DNA of 64,000 nucleotides, from positions 222,775-286,774 of the forward strand of contig NZ_WBMS02000003.1 of assembly GCF_008923205.2 (NCBI RefSeq), read 5' to 3'. Below the pieces are notes generated by a model. The model was given only the letters and a program-made list of their open reading frames with translations, made no database searches and was not told where the DNA came from. This DNA is from Actinomadura physcomitrii. GTDB lineage: Bacteria > Actinomycetota > Actinomycetes > Streptosporangiales > Streptosporangiaceae. Positions 16,047 through 23,927 of the stretch are shown here, piece by piece; within the stretch, counting starts at the first letter, position 1, and every line of letters starts with the position of its first letter. Both the position numbers and the translations under genes were made by a program.

Positions 16047-16823
16047 TCAGCGACGGCGTGCCGTGATGAGCCAGGCACGCGAATCGAAGTACACGCCGCT
16101 GCCGTTGTCGTGAGCGGCCAGGTCGGCCCGTAGCCGCGCACGTGCTCGCTCGGCCGCCGCAGGGTCGAGGGCGTTGAGCAGGTCTTTGTCGTAGAGGCGA
16201 AGCACATTGTCGAAGGCGCTGCTGCTGTCGGGGCCGTAGTAGACGGGCTCGCGCACGTCGGTGAAGCCGACTTCCGTGAAGCCGGCCGCCGCCAGGATGC
16301 TTTCGGTGAGGACCGGGTCGGCCAGGGAGAACGGGTCCGGGTCGAGGGCGGGCTCAGAGGACGCGCGAAGCCGGCGGATCATGGAGGCCCATTCATTGTG
16401 GTCGCGGTCCTGCCAGACCAGCAGCACCAGCCGCGCCGCCGGGCGGAGAGCCCGCCCGATATTGGCGAACGCGGCGACCGGGTCGGCGAAGAACATCGTT
16501 CCGAACCTGCTGATGCAGAGGTCGAAGTGGTCCGGCTGGAAGGGATGGAACTGGGCGTCCGCCCGCTGGTAGGTGATGTTCCACAGCCCCTGGGCGTCGC
16601 TGAGCCGGCGGGCGCGTTCGAGCATCGGCGCGGAGATGTCGACCCCGACCGCGCTTCCATGGACGGCTGCGCGGGCGGCCTCACGCGTGGTCTGGCCCAT
16701 GCCGCAGCCGATGTCGAGGACACGATCGTCAGGGCCGACGCGGGCTGCGGCGCGGAGGAGTTCGTTGTGCGGGCGAAGCTCCGCGTCGTAGTCGAACAGG
16801 TCGCCGTGCTCGGACGTCACCAC
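16047..16823 (-). CDS. Class I SAM-dependent methyltransferase
   Basis: The 258-residue enzyme has the SAM-binding signature VLDIGCGMGQTTREAA (motif I), the acidic VGVDISAPMLERAR strand and FDLCISRFGTMFFADP, followed by a C-terminal substrate-binding part. It resembles UbiE/arsenite- or small-molecule-type methyltransferases; the acceptor is not identifiable. Three consecutive GTG codons (16826, 16823, 16820) follow GAAAGGA. I prefer the middle one on spacing. It stands alone on the minus strand, and nothing nearby suggests its pathway. Confidence 0.82.
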   Translation of the reverse strand: MVTSEHGDLFDYDAELRPHNELLRAAARVGPDDRVLDIGCGMGQTTREAARAAVHGSAVGVDISAPMLERARRLSDAQGLWNITYQRADAQFHPFQPDHFDLCISRFGTMFFADPVAAFANIGRALRPAARLVLLVWQDRDHNEWASMIRRLRASSEPALDPDPFSLADPVLTESILAAAGFTEVGFTDVREPVYYGPDSSSAFDNVLRLYDKDLLNALDPAAAERARARLRADLAAHDNGSGVYFDSRAWLITARRR

Positions 16824-17093
16824 CACTGAGTCCTTTCGTCTGTGCGGCCTGAGGGACGAAGACGCCGGGTCATGGCCGGGTGCCTCCGGTGCGCCCTGAA
16901 GCTCGCGACGCACGGTTCGACTTCGCTCTAGTTGACGAGCTTCTCGCTGTTAGAGAGATAATGGGCATGGGGACACGTTAGGGCCCGGATGCCCATCGAG
17001 GGAAGCGGAGGCCTCCGATCGACCCGATCAGGGCGTCCTGTCGGGCATGATCATCGGTTGTGTCGCTTTTCACAGCACGGAGGGATGTGACTG

Positions 17094-17687
17094 ATGCGAG
17101 CTCACGCCATCTCCACCATTGTCGGCATGGTGGCCATGCTCGTCCTGACGGCCTGTACGACCGGAGATGGGAAAGCCCGCCGGCCGGCGGCCGACGCCCC
17201 CACAGCACAGGTTTCCGCGGTCCTTCCCAGCTATAAGGGAAAGACGCTCGACGCGGTCAGCAGGGAACGGGAAGGAACCGCCCCCTCCTACACCACCGTC
17301 TTCCGCTCCTTGACCGACGGCCACACCTTCGACGGCGAGTCTTATTCCGGCAGCTGGATCGTCTGCACCCAGGCAGAAAGCGCCGCACGCAGGACGGTCG
17401 AGTTCGGGGTGCTCCCACCGCAGGTGCAATGCCCGGCCGACGGCCACGTCACGTCCTGGCCCACGGTCCCCGACGTCGTCGGGAAGACCGGATTCGAAGC
17501 GGAGAAGATCGGCGATCAGATCGGGTTCCAGGGTCTCCACGGCGAGCCCAACTCGCGCTATGGCGATTCTCATCTGGAGCGGGTCGTCTGCCGTCAGGAC
17601 CCTCCCGCCGGTGAGAGCATGCGCACCCACTACGGGGAGGCGCTGTCAGTGGTGTTCGTGGATCCGGTGGGGCCGTGCGATCGATAG
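17094..17687 (+). CDS. Secreted lipoprotein with PASTA-like repeat
   Basis: The 197-residue protein has a lipoprotein signal peptide with lipobox LTAC near residue 21. The mature part contains two short sections with the rhythm of PASTA or Hsp-like cell-wall modules: VLPSYKGKTLDAVS at about 43-56 and VPDVVGKTGFEAEKIGDQIGFQG at about 127-150, the latter followed by VVCRQDPPAGE. PASTA domains bind peptidoglycan or lipid II in kinases and lipoproteins. Four or five cysteines suggest extracytoplasmic disulfides. It precedes a small membrane-protein gene on the same strand. No closer function can be given. Confidence 0.7.
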   Translation: MRAHAISTIVGMVAMLVLTACTTGDGKARRPAADAPTAQVSAVLPSYKGKTLDAVSREREGTAPSYTTVFRSLTDGHTFDGESYSGSWIVCTQAESAARRTVEFGVLPPQVQCPADGHVTSWPTVPDVVGKTGFEAEKIGDQIGFQGLHGEPNSRYGDSHLERVVCRQDPPAGESMRTHYGEALSVVFVDPVGPCDR

Positions 17688-17713
17688 CAGCCGCTACTCG
17701 CGATACTAAGGGT

Positions 17714-18241
17714 GTGCCTGACGACAGGCGTGAACTGGGCCGCGCCTCCGGTGCCTCCGACAGGGAGCCGAAAGAGTTCGCCAGAGCGTTCAACACCTTC
17801 TGGCTCGCCGTATTCGGTATCGCTCTACTGGTGTTCGCCGTCCAATGCACCGCCCGCCTCCAATGGGAGGCCGTGTGGGCGTGGGCGGGCTGGGGCGCGC
17901 TACTGCTGTTCATCCTGGCGAGGTCGCGTGACCTGCTGCGCTCGCAGACGGCCTGGCTTCAGGGGACGGTGCTCAACGTCGAGGATCGTTCCGGGCCGCG
18001 GCAGTGCGATCTGGCGGCGCCCGGAAAGGTCCGGTGCACCTTTTCCGTCAACATGCGAGGCGATCCGGATTTCCCGGTGCTCATCCTCCGTGATGCGCTG
18101 ACGGGGGACAGGCTCCGTTATGTTTTGAAGGCCCCCGACGGCTTTCCCTTGAGCCCCGACGACGTCCGCGCCATCGTCTCGGCATTGGAGCGGGGGCCGG
18201 CCGAAAGGGCGGCCAGGTGGCTGCGCTACAACGCCCTGTGA
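17714..18241 (+). CDS. Membrane protein of unknown function
   Basis: The 175-residue protein has two hydrophobic helices (WLAVFGIALLVFAVQCTA and WAWAGWGALLLFILA, within residues 30-75), then a soluble C-terminal part with beta-rich character (QGTVLNVEDRSGPRQCDLAAPGKVRCTF...). The frame is open upstream to 17675, but VPDDRREL at GTG 17714 is the more natural start because it avoids most of the overlap with the lipoprotein gene. No family is recognised. Position suggests a two-gene unit with the preceding lipoprotein. It ends before a strong hairpin. Confidence 0.6.
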   Translation: MPDDRRELGRASGASDREPKEFARAFNTFWLAVFGIALLVFAVQCTARLQWEAVWAWAGWGALLLFILARSRDLLRSQTAWLQGTVLNVEDRSGPRQCDLAAPGKVRCTFSVNMRGDPDFPVLILRDALTGDRLRYVLKAPDGFPLSPDDVRAIVSALERGPAERAARWLRYNAL

Positions 18242-18340
18242 TCTCCGGAAGGAGACCACGCGCCGACGCGGAGCCCGGCGCCTTTCCGGCTCGTCCGCGG
18301 TAGGACGCCTGTGCTGTCCATGCCCTCCCGTGTTCAGCTC

Positions 18341-18373
18341 GGGCCTGCCGCGCGGCGAGCGGGCGGCAGGCCC
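18341..18373. terminator. Hairpin terminator between convergent genes
   Basis: A perfect 11-bp stem GGGCCTGCCGC/GCGGCAGGCCC with an 11-nt loop separates the membrane-protein gene (plus) from the amidohydrolase gene (minus) and could stop both transcripts. Confidence 0.65.
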
Positions 18374-18388
18374 CGGGCGCGGCCGGTG

Positions 18389-19567
18389 TCAGACGGGGAT
18401 CAGCCGGGAGAGGTTGCCGCCCATGATCTTGGCCCTGGCCGATTCGTCGAGGGCGGCCAGGTCGTCGACGTAGGTGATCGGGTCGGCCTTGCCCTCGGGG
18501 TGGGGGTAGTCCGAGCCGAACAGCACGCGGTCGATGCCGATCAGGTCGGCCAGCGCGGCCATGTCGTCCTCGATGAAGGGGCTGACGTGGATGAGCCGGC
18601 GCATCTGCTCGACCGGGTCCTCCTGGAAGCCCTGCGGCATCTTCTTGTAGATGTTCGCCAGCTTCTCCAGCAGCGGGCCGACCCAGGCGGAGCCGTTCTC
18701 GATGAAGGCGACCTTGAGATCCGGGAACCGCGACAGGCAGCCGTGGCAGATCAGCGACGCGACCGTGTCCTCGACCGCCCGCCACTGCCCGACCTGCCGG
18801 AAGGGCTGCGGCTGGAACGGCAGGAACTCGCGCTGCTTGCCCTCCCAGTCGCTGGCGTACCGCTCGTACCCGCTGTCGGAGGAGTGGAAGCCCACCAGCA
18901 CGCCGCTCTCCTGCACCCGCTTCCAGAACGGGTCGAACTCCTCCAGCGCGAACGACCGGGGGCCGCCGAACCCGTGCACCGGAGCGGGGCGGATCAGGAT
19001 GGCCCGCGCGCCGCGCTCCAGGACCCACTCCAGCTCCTCGATGGCCTTCTCGACGATCGGGAGGGTGATCACCGGGGTGGAGAAGATCCGGTCCTTGTAA
19101 TTGAAGGACCAGACCTCGTCCATCCACTGGTTCAGCGCGTGGACGACCGCGTGGGTGAGCTCGGGGTCGTCGCGCATCCGCTCTTCGAGCAGGCTCGCCA
19201 GCGTCGGGAACATCAGGGTGCGCTGGACGCCCTGCTCGTCCATCAGCTCCAGCCGCGAGCCGGGCTCCCGGAACGCGGGGACGGCGCGCATCGGCTCGCC
19301 GACGAGCTCGCGGTAGGACTTGCCCTCGGGGTTGCCGCGCCGGAAGTACTCCTCCTGGGCGCCCGGGCGGGCCACGACCTCGAACGTCGGGTTCGGGATG
19401 TACTCGCTGATCTGGCCGCGAACCGCGATCTTCGTCCGGCCGCGGACCTGCACGTACTGGATGGCGCCCCGGTACTCCTTGGGCAGGTAGCGGGTGAACG
19501 CGTCTTCGGTCTCGTACATGTGGTTGTCCGCATCGAACACCGGATACGGCAGTTCACGCGTGGGCAT
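18389..19567 (-). CDS. Amidohydrolase-2 family protein (hydrolase/decarboxylase-like)
   Basis: The 392-residue protein belongs to the amidohydrolase-2 (ACMSD-like TIM-barrel) group, metal-dependent hydrolases or decarboxylases of carboxylic acids. The N-terminal metal site reads VFDADNHMYE rather than a canonical HxH. The beta-5 histidine (GVLVGFHSSD), a Glu/Asn pair in FIENGSAW and the catalytic Asp in LFGSDYPHPEGK are present. ATG at 19567 is chosen because GAGAGGTGG lies 6 nt upstream. It is the first gene of the catabolic island and a paralogue of 23928-25001, 25037-26203 and 33552-34811. The substrate is unknown; ring opening or decarboxylation of a cyclic intermediate is plausible. Confidence 0.85.
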   Translation of the reverse strand: MPTRELPYPVFDADNHMYETEDAFTRYLPKEYRGAIQYVQVRGRTKIAVRGQISEYIPNPTFEVVARPGAQEEYFRRGNPEGKSYRELVGEPMRAVPAFREPGSRLELMDEQGVQRTLMFPTLASLLEERMRDDPELTHAVVHALNQWMDEVWSFNYKDRIFSTPVITLPIVEKAIEELEWVLERGARAILIRPAPVHGFGGPRSFALEEFDPFWKRVQESGVLVGFHSSDSGYERYASDWEGKQREFLPFQPQPFRQVGQWRAVEDTVASLICHGCLSRFPDLKVAFIENGSAWVGPLLEKLANIYKKMPQGFQEDPVEQMRRLIHVSPFIEDDMAALADLIGIDRVLFGSDYPHPEGKADPITYVDDLAALDESARAKIMGGNLSRLIPV

Positions 19568-19612
19568 CTGCGTCCACCTCTCATCTCTGACGCTGCGTTC
19601 TGATGTAGTTCT

Positions 19613-19625
19613 AAATCTATCGAAA
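19613..19625 (-). promoter_or_regulatory. TTCGATA-type motif upstream of amidohydrolase gene
   Basis: TTTCGATAGATTT on the minus strand lies about 45 bp upstream of the amidohydrolase start in an AT-rich patch that probably holds its promoter. Eleven of these bases (TTCGATAGATT) recur exactly at 39632-39642 upstream of the acyl-CoA dehydrogenase operon. Regulator unknown. Confidence 0.35.
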
Positions 19626-19697
19626 TGTTGTGGGGATGTCACTAGGGTTCATCGAAGTGAGCGGCTCGGCGGATGCCTGCGGTGGTGGGCAGGCCCC

Positions 19698-20927
19698 TCA
19701 GCGGCCGGTGGAGACGAGGTAGAGCAGCACGCCGTTGAGGCCGATGACGACCGCCGCGATGGCCGAGGCGATGATGGTGGTCGGACGCCGGTTCGCGTGC
19801 TCGCCCATCACGTCGCGGCGCGCGGTGAGGACGACGAGCGGGACCAGCGCGAACGGGATGCCGAGGGACAGCGCCACCTGCGAGGCCACGAGGGTCACCG
19901 TGGGATCCGTGCCGGTCCCGAGGATGAGGAGCGCCGGGACCACGGTGACGATCCGCCGGACGGGAGCGGGCACACCGGACTTCAGCAGGCTCTTCATCAC
20001 CTCCGCCCCGGCCGCGCTGCCGACCGAGGTGGACGCGAGCCCCGAGGAGAGCAGCGCGACCGCGAAGACGAGGGCGACCCCGCCGCCGAGTCGCGACGCC
20101 ACCACGTCGTGCACGCCGGCCAGGGTGCCGGTGCCGGGCAGCCCGTGCAGGCTCGTCGCCGCCACCACCAGGAGGGACAGGTTGAGCAGGCCGGCCACCA
20201 GGAGCGCCGAGACGACGTCCACCCGGGTCGCCCTCAGCAGCGCGGCGACCGCGAGCCCGCGGCCTCGCTCGTCGAACCGCGCCGCGGTGAGGCTCGAGTG
20301 CAGGTAGATGACGTGCGGCATCACGGTCGCACCGATGATCCCGGAGGCCAGGAGCACGCTGTCGGCGCCGGCGAAGGCCGGGACGAGCCCGCCGGCGAGC
20401 GCGCCCGCGGGCGGCGGGTCGACCACGAGGCCCGCGAGGAAGCCGACGGCGATGAGGGCCAGGAAGCACATGACCAGCCGTTCCAGGGACCGCTGCCCGC
20501 GCGCGTCGCCGACCTTGAGGACCGCCAGCGACACGGCGACCGTGAGGATCGCGCCGAGGACGAGCGGGACGTCGAAGAGCAGGGCGAGCGCGATGGCTCC
20601 GCCGACGACCTCGGCCAGGTCGGTCGCCATCGCGATCGCCTCGGCCTGCAGCCAGTAGGCGAGCCGCATCCGGCGAGGGAGGCGGTGCCCCAGATGCCCG
20701 GCGAGGGAGCGCCCGGTGACGATCCCCAGCTTCGCCGAGAGGTACTGCACCGGGATCGCCATGGCGTTGGCCAGCAGGACGACCCAGACCAGCGTGTATC
20801 CGTGGTCCGCGCCGGCCGTGACGTTCGTGGCGACGTTCCCCGGGTCGACGTACGCGACGGCCGCCACGAACGCCGGTCCGAGCAGCGCCGGGCCCCGGCG
20901 CGCCTCGGTGCGCATGGCGCACACCAT
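19698..20927 (-). CDS. Nramp-family divalent metal (Mn/Fe) transporter
   Basis: The 409-residue proton-coupled metal importer has about 11 hydrophobic helices. The two metal-binding motifs are intact: DPGN in VAYVDPGNVATN (helix 1) and MPH in GATVMPHVIYLHS (helix 6). The Mn/Fe-selective Met is therefore present. No ribosome-binding site precedes either ATG (20927 or 20915). The AAATAAT sequence 9 nt upstream of the first ATG suggests a leaderless message. That same sequence is the centre of an 18-bp palindrome (20931-20948), so binding there should block transcription. It may supply metal to the many metalloenzymes nearby, but general Mn uptake is equally possible. Confidence 0.92.
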   Translation of the reverse strand: MVCAMRTEARRGPALLGPAFVAAVAYVDPGNVATNVTAGADHGYTLVWVVLLANAMAIPVQYLSAKLGIVTGRSLAGHLGHRLPRRMRLAYWLQAEAIAMATDLAEVVGGAIALALLFDVPLVLGAILTVAVSLAVLKVGDARGQRSLERLVMCFLALIAVGFLAGLVVDPPPAGALAGGLVPAFAGADSVLLASGIIGATVMPHVIYLHSSLTAARFDERGRGLAVAALLRATRVDVVSALLVAGLLNLSLLVVAATSLHGLPGTGTLAGVHDVVASRLGGGVALVFAVALLSSGLASTSVGSAAGAEVMKSLLKSGVPAPVRRIVTVVPALLILGTGTDPTVTLVASQVALSLGIPFALVPLVVLTARRDVMGEHANRRPTTIIASAIAAVVIGLNGVLLYLVSTGR

Positions 20928-20930
20928 AGC

Positions 20931-20948
20931 GGAGCAATTATTTGCTCC
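20931..20948. promoter_or_regulatory. 18-bp perfect palindromic operator (site A)
   Basis: GGAGCAA-TTAT-TTGCTCC is a perfect inverted repeat (7-bp arms, 4-bp spacer). It sits in the divergent promoter between the Nramp gene (start 20927) and the gene at 20978. Sites of the same size and left arm occur at 22857-22874, 23836-23853 and 23883-23900 around the tandem-TetR gene. The length and symmetry fit a TetR operator. Confidence 0.7.
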
Positions 20949-20977
20949 AACAGTACCGGCGCGGATACCGTGGGCGC

Positions 20978-21442
20978 GTGGCGACAGCAGTGGTTCGCGT
21001 CGTGATCGACCCCGACGGGCGGTTGGCCGCCGGCGCCTACGAGGCAGGGCTCAGACGGCTGGAGTCCGCCGGGCTGGAGGTGATCGCCAGTCCCGCCGGG
21101 CGCCTTCCCGAGCGGCGGCGGGAGATCGAGCTGATCGTCGAGGACGGCGGCGGCGAGCTGCGGACGGGCCCCTACCTGGACGAGTGCCGTACCGCGTTCG
21201 GCCTCGAACCCGAGCTCGGCGTCATCACCTACGTCAGCCGGGGGACCGACGACGACGCCCTCGGGGTCCTGCGCCGCTTCGGCCTGTCGGGCGAGGTCGA
21301 GCGGACGGTCGAGGGCGGCGAGGAGGTCGTCACGGTCGCGATCCCCCGGGACGCCGGCCGCCGGGTGCCCGAGAGCCGTCTCCACACCGCGCTGGAAGCG
21401 GCGCTGAACTGCGAGGTCCGGATCGTGGCGGCACCGGACTGA
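20978..21442 (+). CDS. Conserved-looking protein of unknown function
   Basis: The 154-residue soluble acidic protein is rich in Glu and Arg, with no signal peptide, membrane helix or cysteine cluster (two cysteines, in DECRTAFG and LNCEVRI). I do not recognise a family. The pattern of alternating short strands and helices, for example VVRVVIDPDGRLAAGAYEAGLRRL and the later GVITYVSRGTDDDALGVLRRFG, suggests a small alpha/beta fold. GTG at 20978 is chosen because it directly precedes the hydrophobic first strand. It is divergent from the Nramp gene with the site A palindrome between them, so the two may be co-regulated. Confidence 0.6.
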   Translation: MATAVVRVVIDPDGRLAAGAYEAGLRRLESAGLEVIASPAGRLPERRREIELIVEDGGGELRTGPYLDECRTAFGLEPELGVITYVSRGTDDDALGVLRRFGLSGEVERTVEGGEEVVTVAIPRDAGRRVPESRLHTALEAALNCEVRIVAAPD

Positions 21443-21485
21443 CGGATCGCGGACGACTCCGGCAGCCCGCGGCGGGCGTCAGGTG

Positions 21486-22763
21486 TCAGCTGTCCGGCGT
21501 CATGTAGCCGCGGAGCATGGTGCGGCGCAGGAACGCGTGCGTGCGGGCCTCGCTCGTCCGTCCCGAGTCCTGGTAGGCGAGCCAGAGCACGCTGCGGATC
21601 GGGTCGGCTATGTCCTGCGGTGCGGCGAAGGAGCGCAGCGTGCCCTTGGCCATGCCCCGCTGCAGGACGCTCTCGAGCAGCCGCAGGCGGTCCTGCGTCT
21701 GCCGGGCGTACCGGCTGAGCGGGGCGAGGTCGGAGTCCGTAGCGTGTTCGATCTGCAGGATGTCGGACTCCTCCCGGAAGCGCCGCCGTGCCTTCACGAA
21801 CGTCTTCGCCAGCGCGTCGAGGGAGGCCGCCCCGGGCTCTCCCGTGGTCAGCGCCGCGCGGAACGCCTTGTCCAGGCTCGTGGAGAACGCGTCGACCACG
21901 TCGGCCAGCATGGCCTCCTTGGACTCGACCCTCCGGTAGAGCGTCGCCATCCGGACGCCCGCGCGCTCCGCGATGTCGCGGATGGTCGTGGCGGCGTAAC
22001 CGTGGCGCGCGAACTCCGTGCGGGCCGCGGCGATGATCCGGGTGCGCACATCGCCGTCGACCGGCTTCTCCGGGCGGGACGGCCAGGTGGACAGCGCGTC
22101 GTCGACCGCCTCGAGCGCCTCGGAGCGGTCGAGTTCGTCGTCGCTCGGGCAGTCCGCGACGATGCCGTGCAGGAGCAGTTCGCTCACGTCGTCGGCGACC
22201 GCGGCGGGATCGGGGTGGCCCGGGAAGTAGGCCGCGGCGTCCAGGGAGAGGTTCTTGAGCGCGAAGCGCAGCAGCCGCGCGTTCTCCGCTCCGGTCCCGC
22301 TTCCGGTGACGTCGTCGACGGCGGTCTTCCACATGCGCTCCAGGACGGGAGCGCGGACCTGCTGGGCCTCGCGGAGCCGCGCGGTCGCGACCGTGGGGGG
22401 CTCGAAGTACCTGAGGGCGACGGCGCCTCCGTGGCGGAAGCTCAGGACCGCCACCTCGCGCATCAGATGGCGGAACCGGTCCTCGGGCGCCAGGCCCGCC
22501 GCCGAGGCCGCGAGCCGCGCGCTCACCGAGCCGAGCTCCCGGTCGAACCGCTTGAGGATCTCTACGGCGATCTCCTCTTTGGACCCGAAGTGGTGGTACA
22601 GGCTGCCGGGCAGGACGCCGCTCGCGTCGGCGATGTGGGTCATCGTCGTCGCCGCGTAGCCGCGCCGCTCGAAGAGCGCGGCGGCCGCCAGCCGCACCTC
22701 GTCGGTGCGGCTCGACGGCATGGGGGCCGAGGTGCCCCGAGCGGTCGCCCGCTGTGAGCTCAT
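21486..22763 (-). CDS. Tandem TetR regulator (two fused TetR proteins)
   Basis: The 425-residue protein contains two complete TetR units. The first HTH is at about residues 18-64 (EVRLAAAALFERRGYAATT, then MTHIADASGVLPGSLYHHFGSKEEI). The second is at about 240-290 (RTRIIAAARTEFARHGYAATT, then IRDIAERAGVRMATLYRRVESKEAM). Each is followed by a helical ligand-binding region. A single chain could thus bind a palindrome as a pseudodimer, or two operators at once. Such double TetR proteins are uncommon. ATG at 22763 is preceded by CATACT but no clear ribosome site, so it may be leaderless. Four related 18-bp sites flank the gene. It probably controls the divergent hydrolase/amidohydrolase/Rieske operon. 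Confidence 0.88.
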   Translation of the reverse strand: MSSQRATARGTSAPMPSSRTDEVRLAAAALFERRGYAATTMTHIADASGVLPGSLYHHFGSKEEIAVEILKRFDRELGSVSARLAASAAGLAPEDRFRHLMREVAVLSFRHGGAVALRYFEPPTVATARLREAQQVRAPVLERMWKTAVDDVTGSGTGAENARLLRFALKNLSLDAAAYFPGHPDPAAVADDVSELLLHGIVADCPSDDELDRSEALEAVDDALSTWPSRPEKPVDGDVRTRIIAAARTEFARHGYAATTIRDIAERAGVRMATLYRRVESKEAMLADVVDAFSTSLDKAFRAALTTGEPGAASLDALAKTFVKARRRFREESDILQIEHATDSDLAPLSRYARQTQDRLRLLESVLQRGMAKGTLRSFAAPQDIADPIRSVLWLAYQDSGRTSEARTHAFLRRTMLRGYMTPDS

Positions 22764-22856
22764 GGGAAAAGTATGCCCGCGAACCGTGCCGCGGGCGAAG
22801 CCGGGCGATGCCCCCTGGAGACGCCCCGGGAGACGCCCCGGGAGCGGCCGTCTAGC

Positions 22857-22874
22857 GGAGCAAATATTCAATCC
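22857..22874. promoter_or_regulatory. 18-bp operator-like site (site B)
   Basis: GGAGCAAATATTCAATCC shares the GGAGCAA left arm and the final ATCC with site C. It lies in the divergent promoter region between the tandem-TetR gene and the alpha/beta-hydrolase gene. Dyad symmetry is imperfect (6 of 9 pairs), as is usual for non-self-overlapping operators. Confidence 0.55.
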
Positions 22875-22925
22875 GGTAGCCTGCCCGCGTGCCCCGCCGG
22901 GACACCGGTATGGAAGGAGTCACCA

Positions 22926-23831
22926 GTGGCTGAGATCGAGATCAACGGCGGCCGGGTGGTCTACGAGTTCGTGGGTCCGGACGACGGCGAGGTGGTGGTC
23001 CTGACTCCGGGAGGCCGCTTCAGCAAGGACCACGGCGGTGTGCCCGAGCTGGCCGAGGCCCTGGCTGCGGGGGGCAGGCGGGTCCTGCTGTGGGACCGTC
23101 CGAACTGCGGTGCCTCCGACGTCCAGCTGTTCGGGATTTCGGAGTCCCACATGCGCGCCGAGACGCTCGGCGCGCTGGTCCGGGAGCTGGGCGTCGGTCC
23201 GGTGGTCGCCGCGGGCGGCTCCGGCGGGGCCCGCGACACGATCCTGTTCACGATGCTGTTCCCGGAGCTGGTCACGAGGCTCGCCGTCTGGTCGATCGTG
23301 GGCGGGACGTTCAGCACGATGAGCCTGGCCGGCGTCTACGTCCTGAACGAGCTGCGCGCGGTGCGGACCTCGGGCATCGAGGGCGTGCTGCGACTGCCAG
23401 GGTGGGCCGAGCTGGTGGAGGCGAACCCGCGCAACCGCGACCGGCTGCTGGCGATCGGCGCCGAGGAGTTCGAGCGGGTGATGACCCGCTGGCTGGAGGC
23501 CTACGTGCCGAAGCCGAACGAGGCGATCCCGGGAGTGCCCGACTGGCAGTTCGCGGACATCGCGGTGCCGACGCTGATCATCCGCGGCGGGGAGAAGGAC
23601 TTCGACCACCCCAAGCGCACGTCGTTCGAGGTGCACGCGCTGATCAAGGAATCGGTCCTGGTCGACCCGCCGTGGCCCGAGGACGCCTGGGAGCGCGCCG
23701 TCGAGGCGTCGTTCGCCGGCAAGGGCAGCATTTTCGATCCCTGGCGGCTGGCGGCGCCGCTCCTCCTCGACTTCTTCGACGGACGCGAGGTGGGGCCGGA
23801 GGCTCTTGCCCTGGGCCGGGCGCGCGGTTAG
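22926..23831 (+). CDS. Alpha/beta hydrolase
   Basis: The 301-residue alpha/beta-fold hydrolase has the nucleophile elbow VVAAGGSGGARD (Ser in G-x-S-x-G form GGSGG, about residue 100), an oxyanion-strand region VVVLTPGGRFS, and a C-terminal acid and histidine region less clear in sequence (IIRGGEKDFDHPKR). It may cleave an ester, lactone or C-C bond. GTG at 22926 is chosen because AAGGAG precedes it by 6 nt. It is the first gene of a probable six-gene operon (22926-28172) and is divergent from the tandem-TetR gene, with site B between them. Confidence 0.82.
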   Translation: MAEIEINGGRVVYEFVGPDDGEVVVLTPGGRFSKDHGGVPELAEALAAGGRRVLLWDRPNCGASDVQLFGISESHMRAETLGALVRELGVGPVVAAGGSGGARDTILFTMLFPELVTRLAVWSIVGGTFSTMSLAGVYVLNELRAVRTSGIEGVLRLPGWAELVEANPRNRDRLLAIGAEEFERVMTRWLEAYVPKPNEAIPGVPDWQFADIAVPTLIIRGGEKDFDHPKRTSFEVHALIKESVLVDPPWPEDAWERAVEASFAGKGSIFDPWRLAAPLLLDFFDGREVGPEALALGRARG

Positions 23832-23835
23832 CGTG

Positions 23836-23853
23836 TGAGCAAACGTTAGATTC
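23836..23853. promoter_or_regulatory. 18-bp operator-like site (site D, degenerate)
   Basis: TGAGCAAACGTTAGATTC matches the other three sites at GAGCAA, TT and GAT-C. It lies just after the hydrolase stop and 29 bp before site C, giving a possible tandem operator pair ahead of the amidohydrolase gene. Confidence 0.35.
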
Positions 23854-23882
23854 GTCCGACGTGCCGGCGACGCCCCGCGACC

Positions 23883-23900
23883 GGAGCAATGATTTGATCC
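23883..23900. promoter_or_regulatory. 18-bp operator-like site (site C)
   Basis: GGAGCAA-TGAT-TTGATCC is an inverted repeat with one arm mismatch and the same 4-bp spacer as site A. It lies 28-45 bp upstream of the first amidohydrolase start at 23928, suggesting an internal regulated promoter within the six-gene operon. Confidence 0.6.
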
Positions 23901-23927
23901 ACTCGAGGAGAACGGGATGAGCCACCG

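Noticed and set aside
16926..16962. CTCTA...TAGAG repeat and TTGACG/GATAAT pair near the methyltransferase start
   Set aside because: Arms are only 5 bp and the promoter spacing is 19 nt, so chance is likely.
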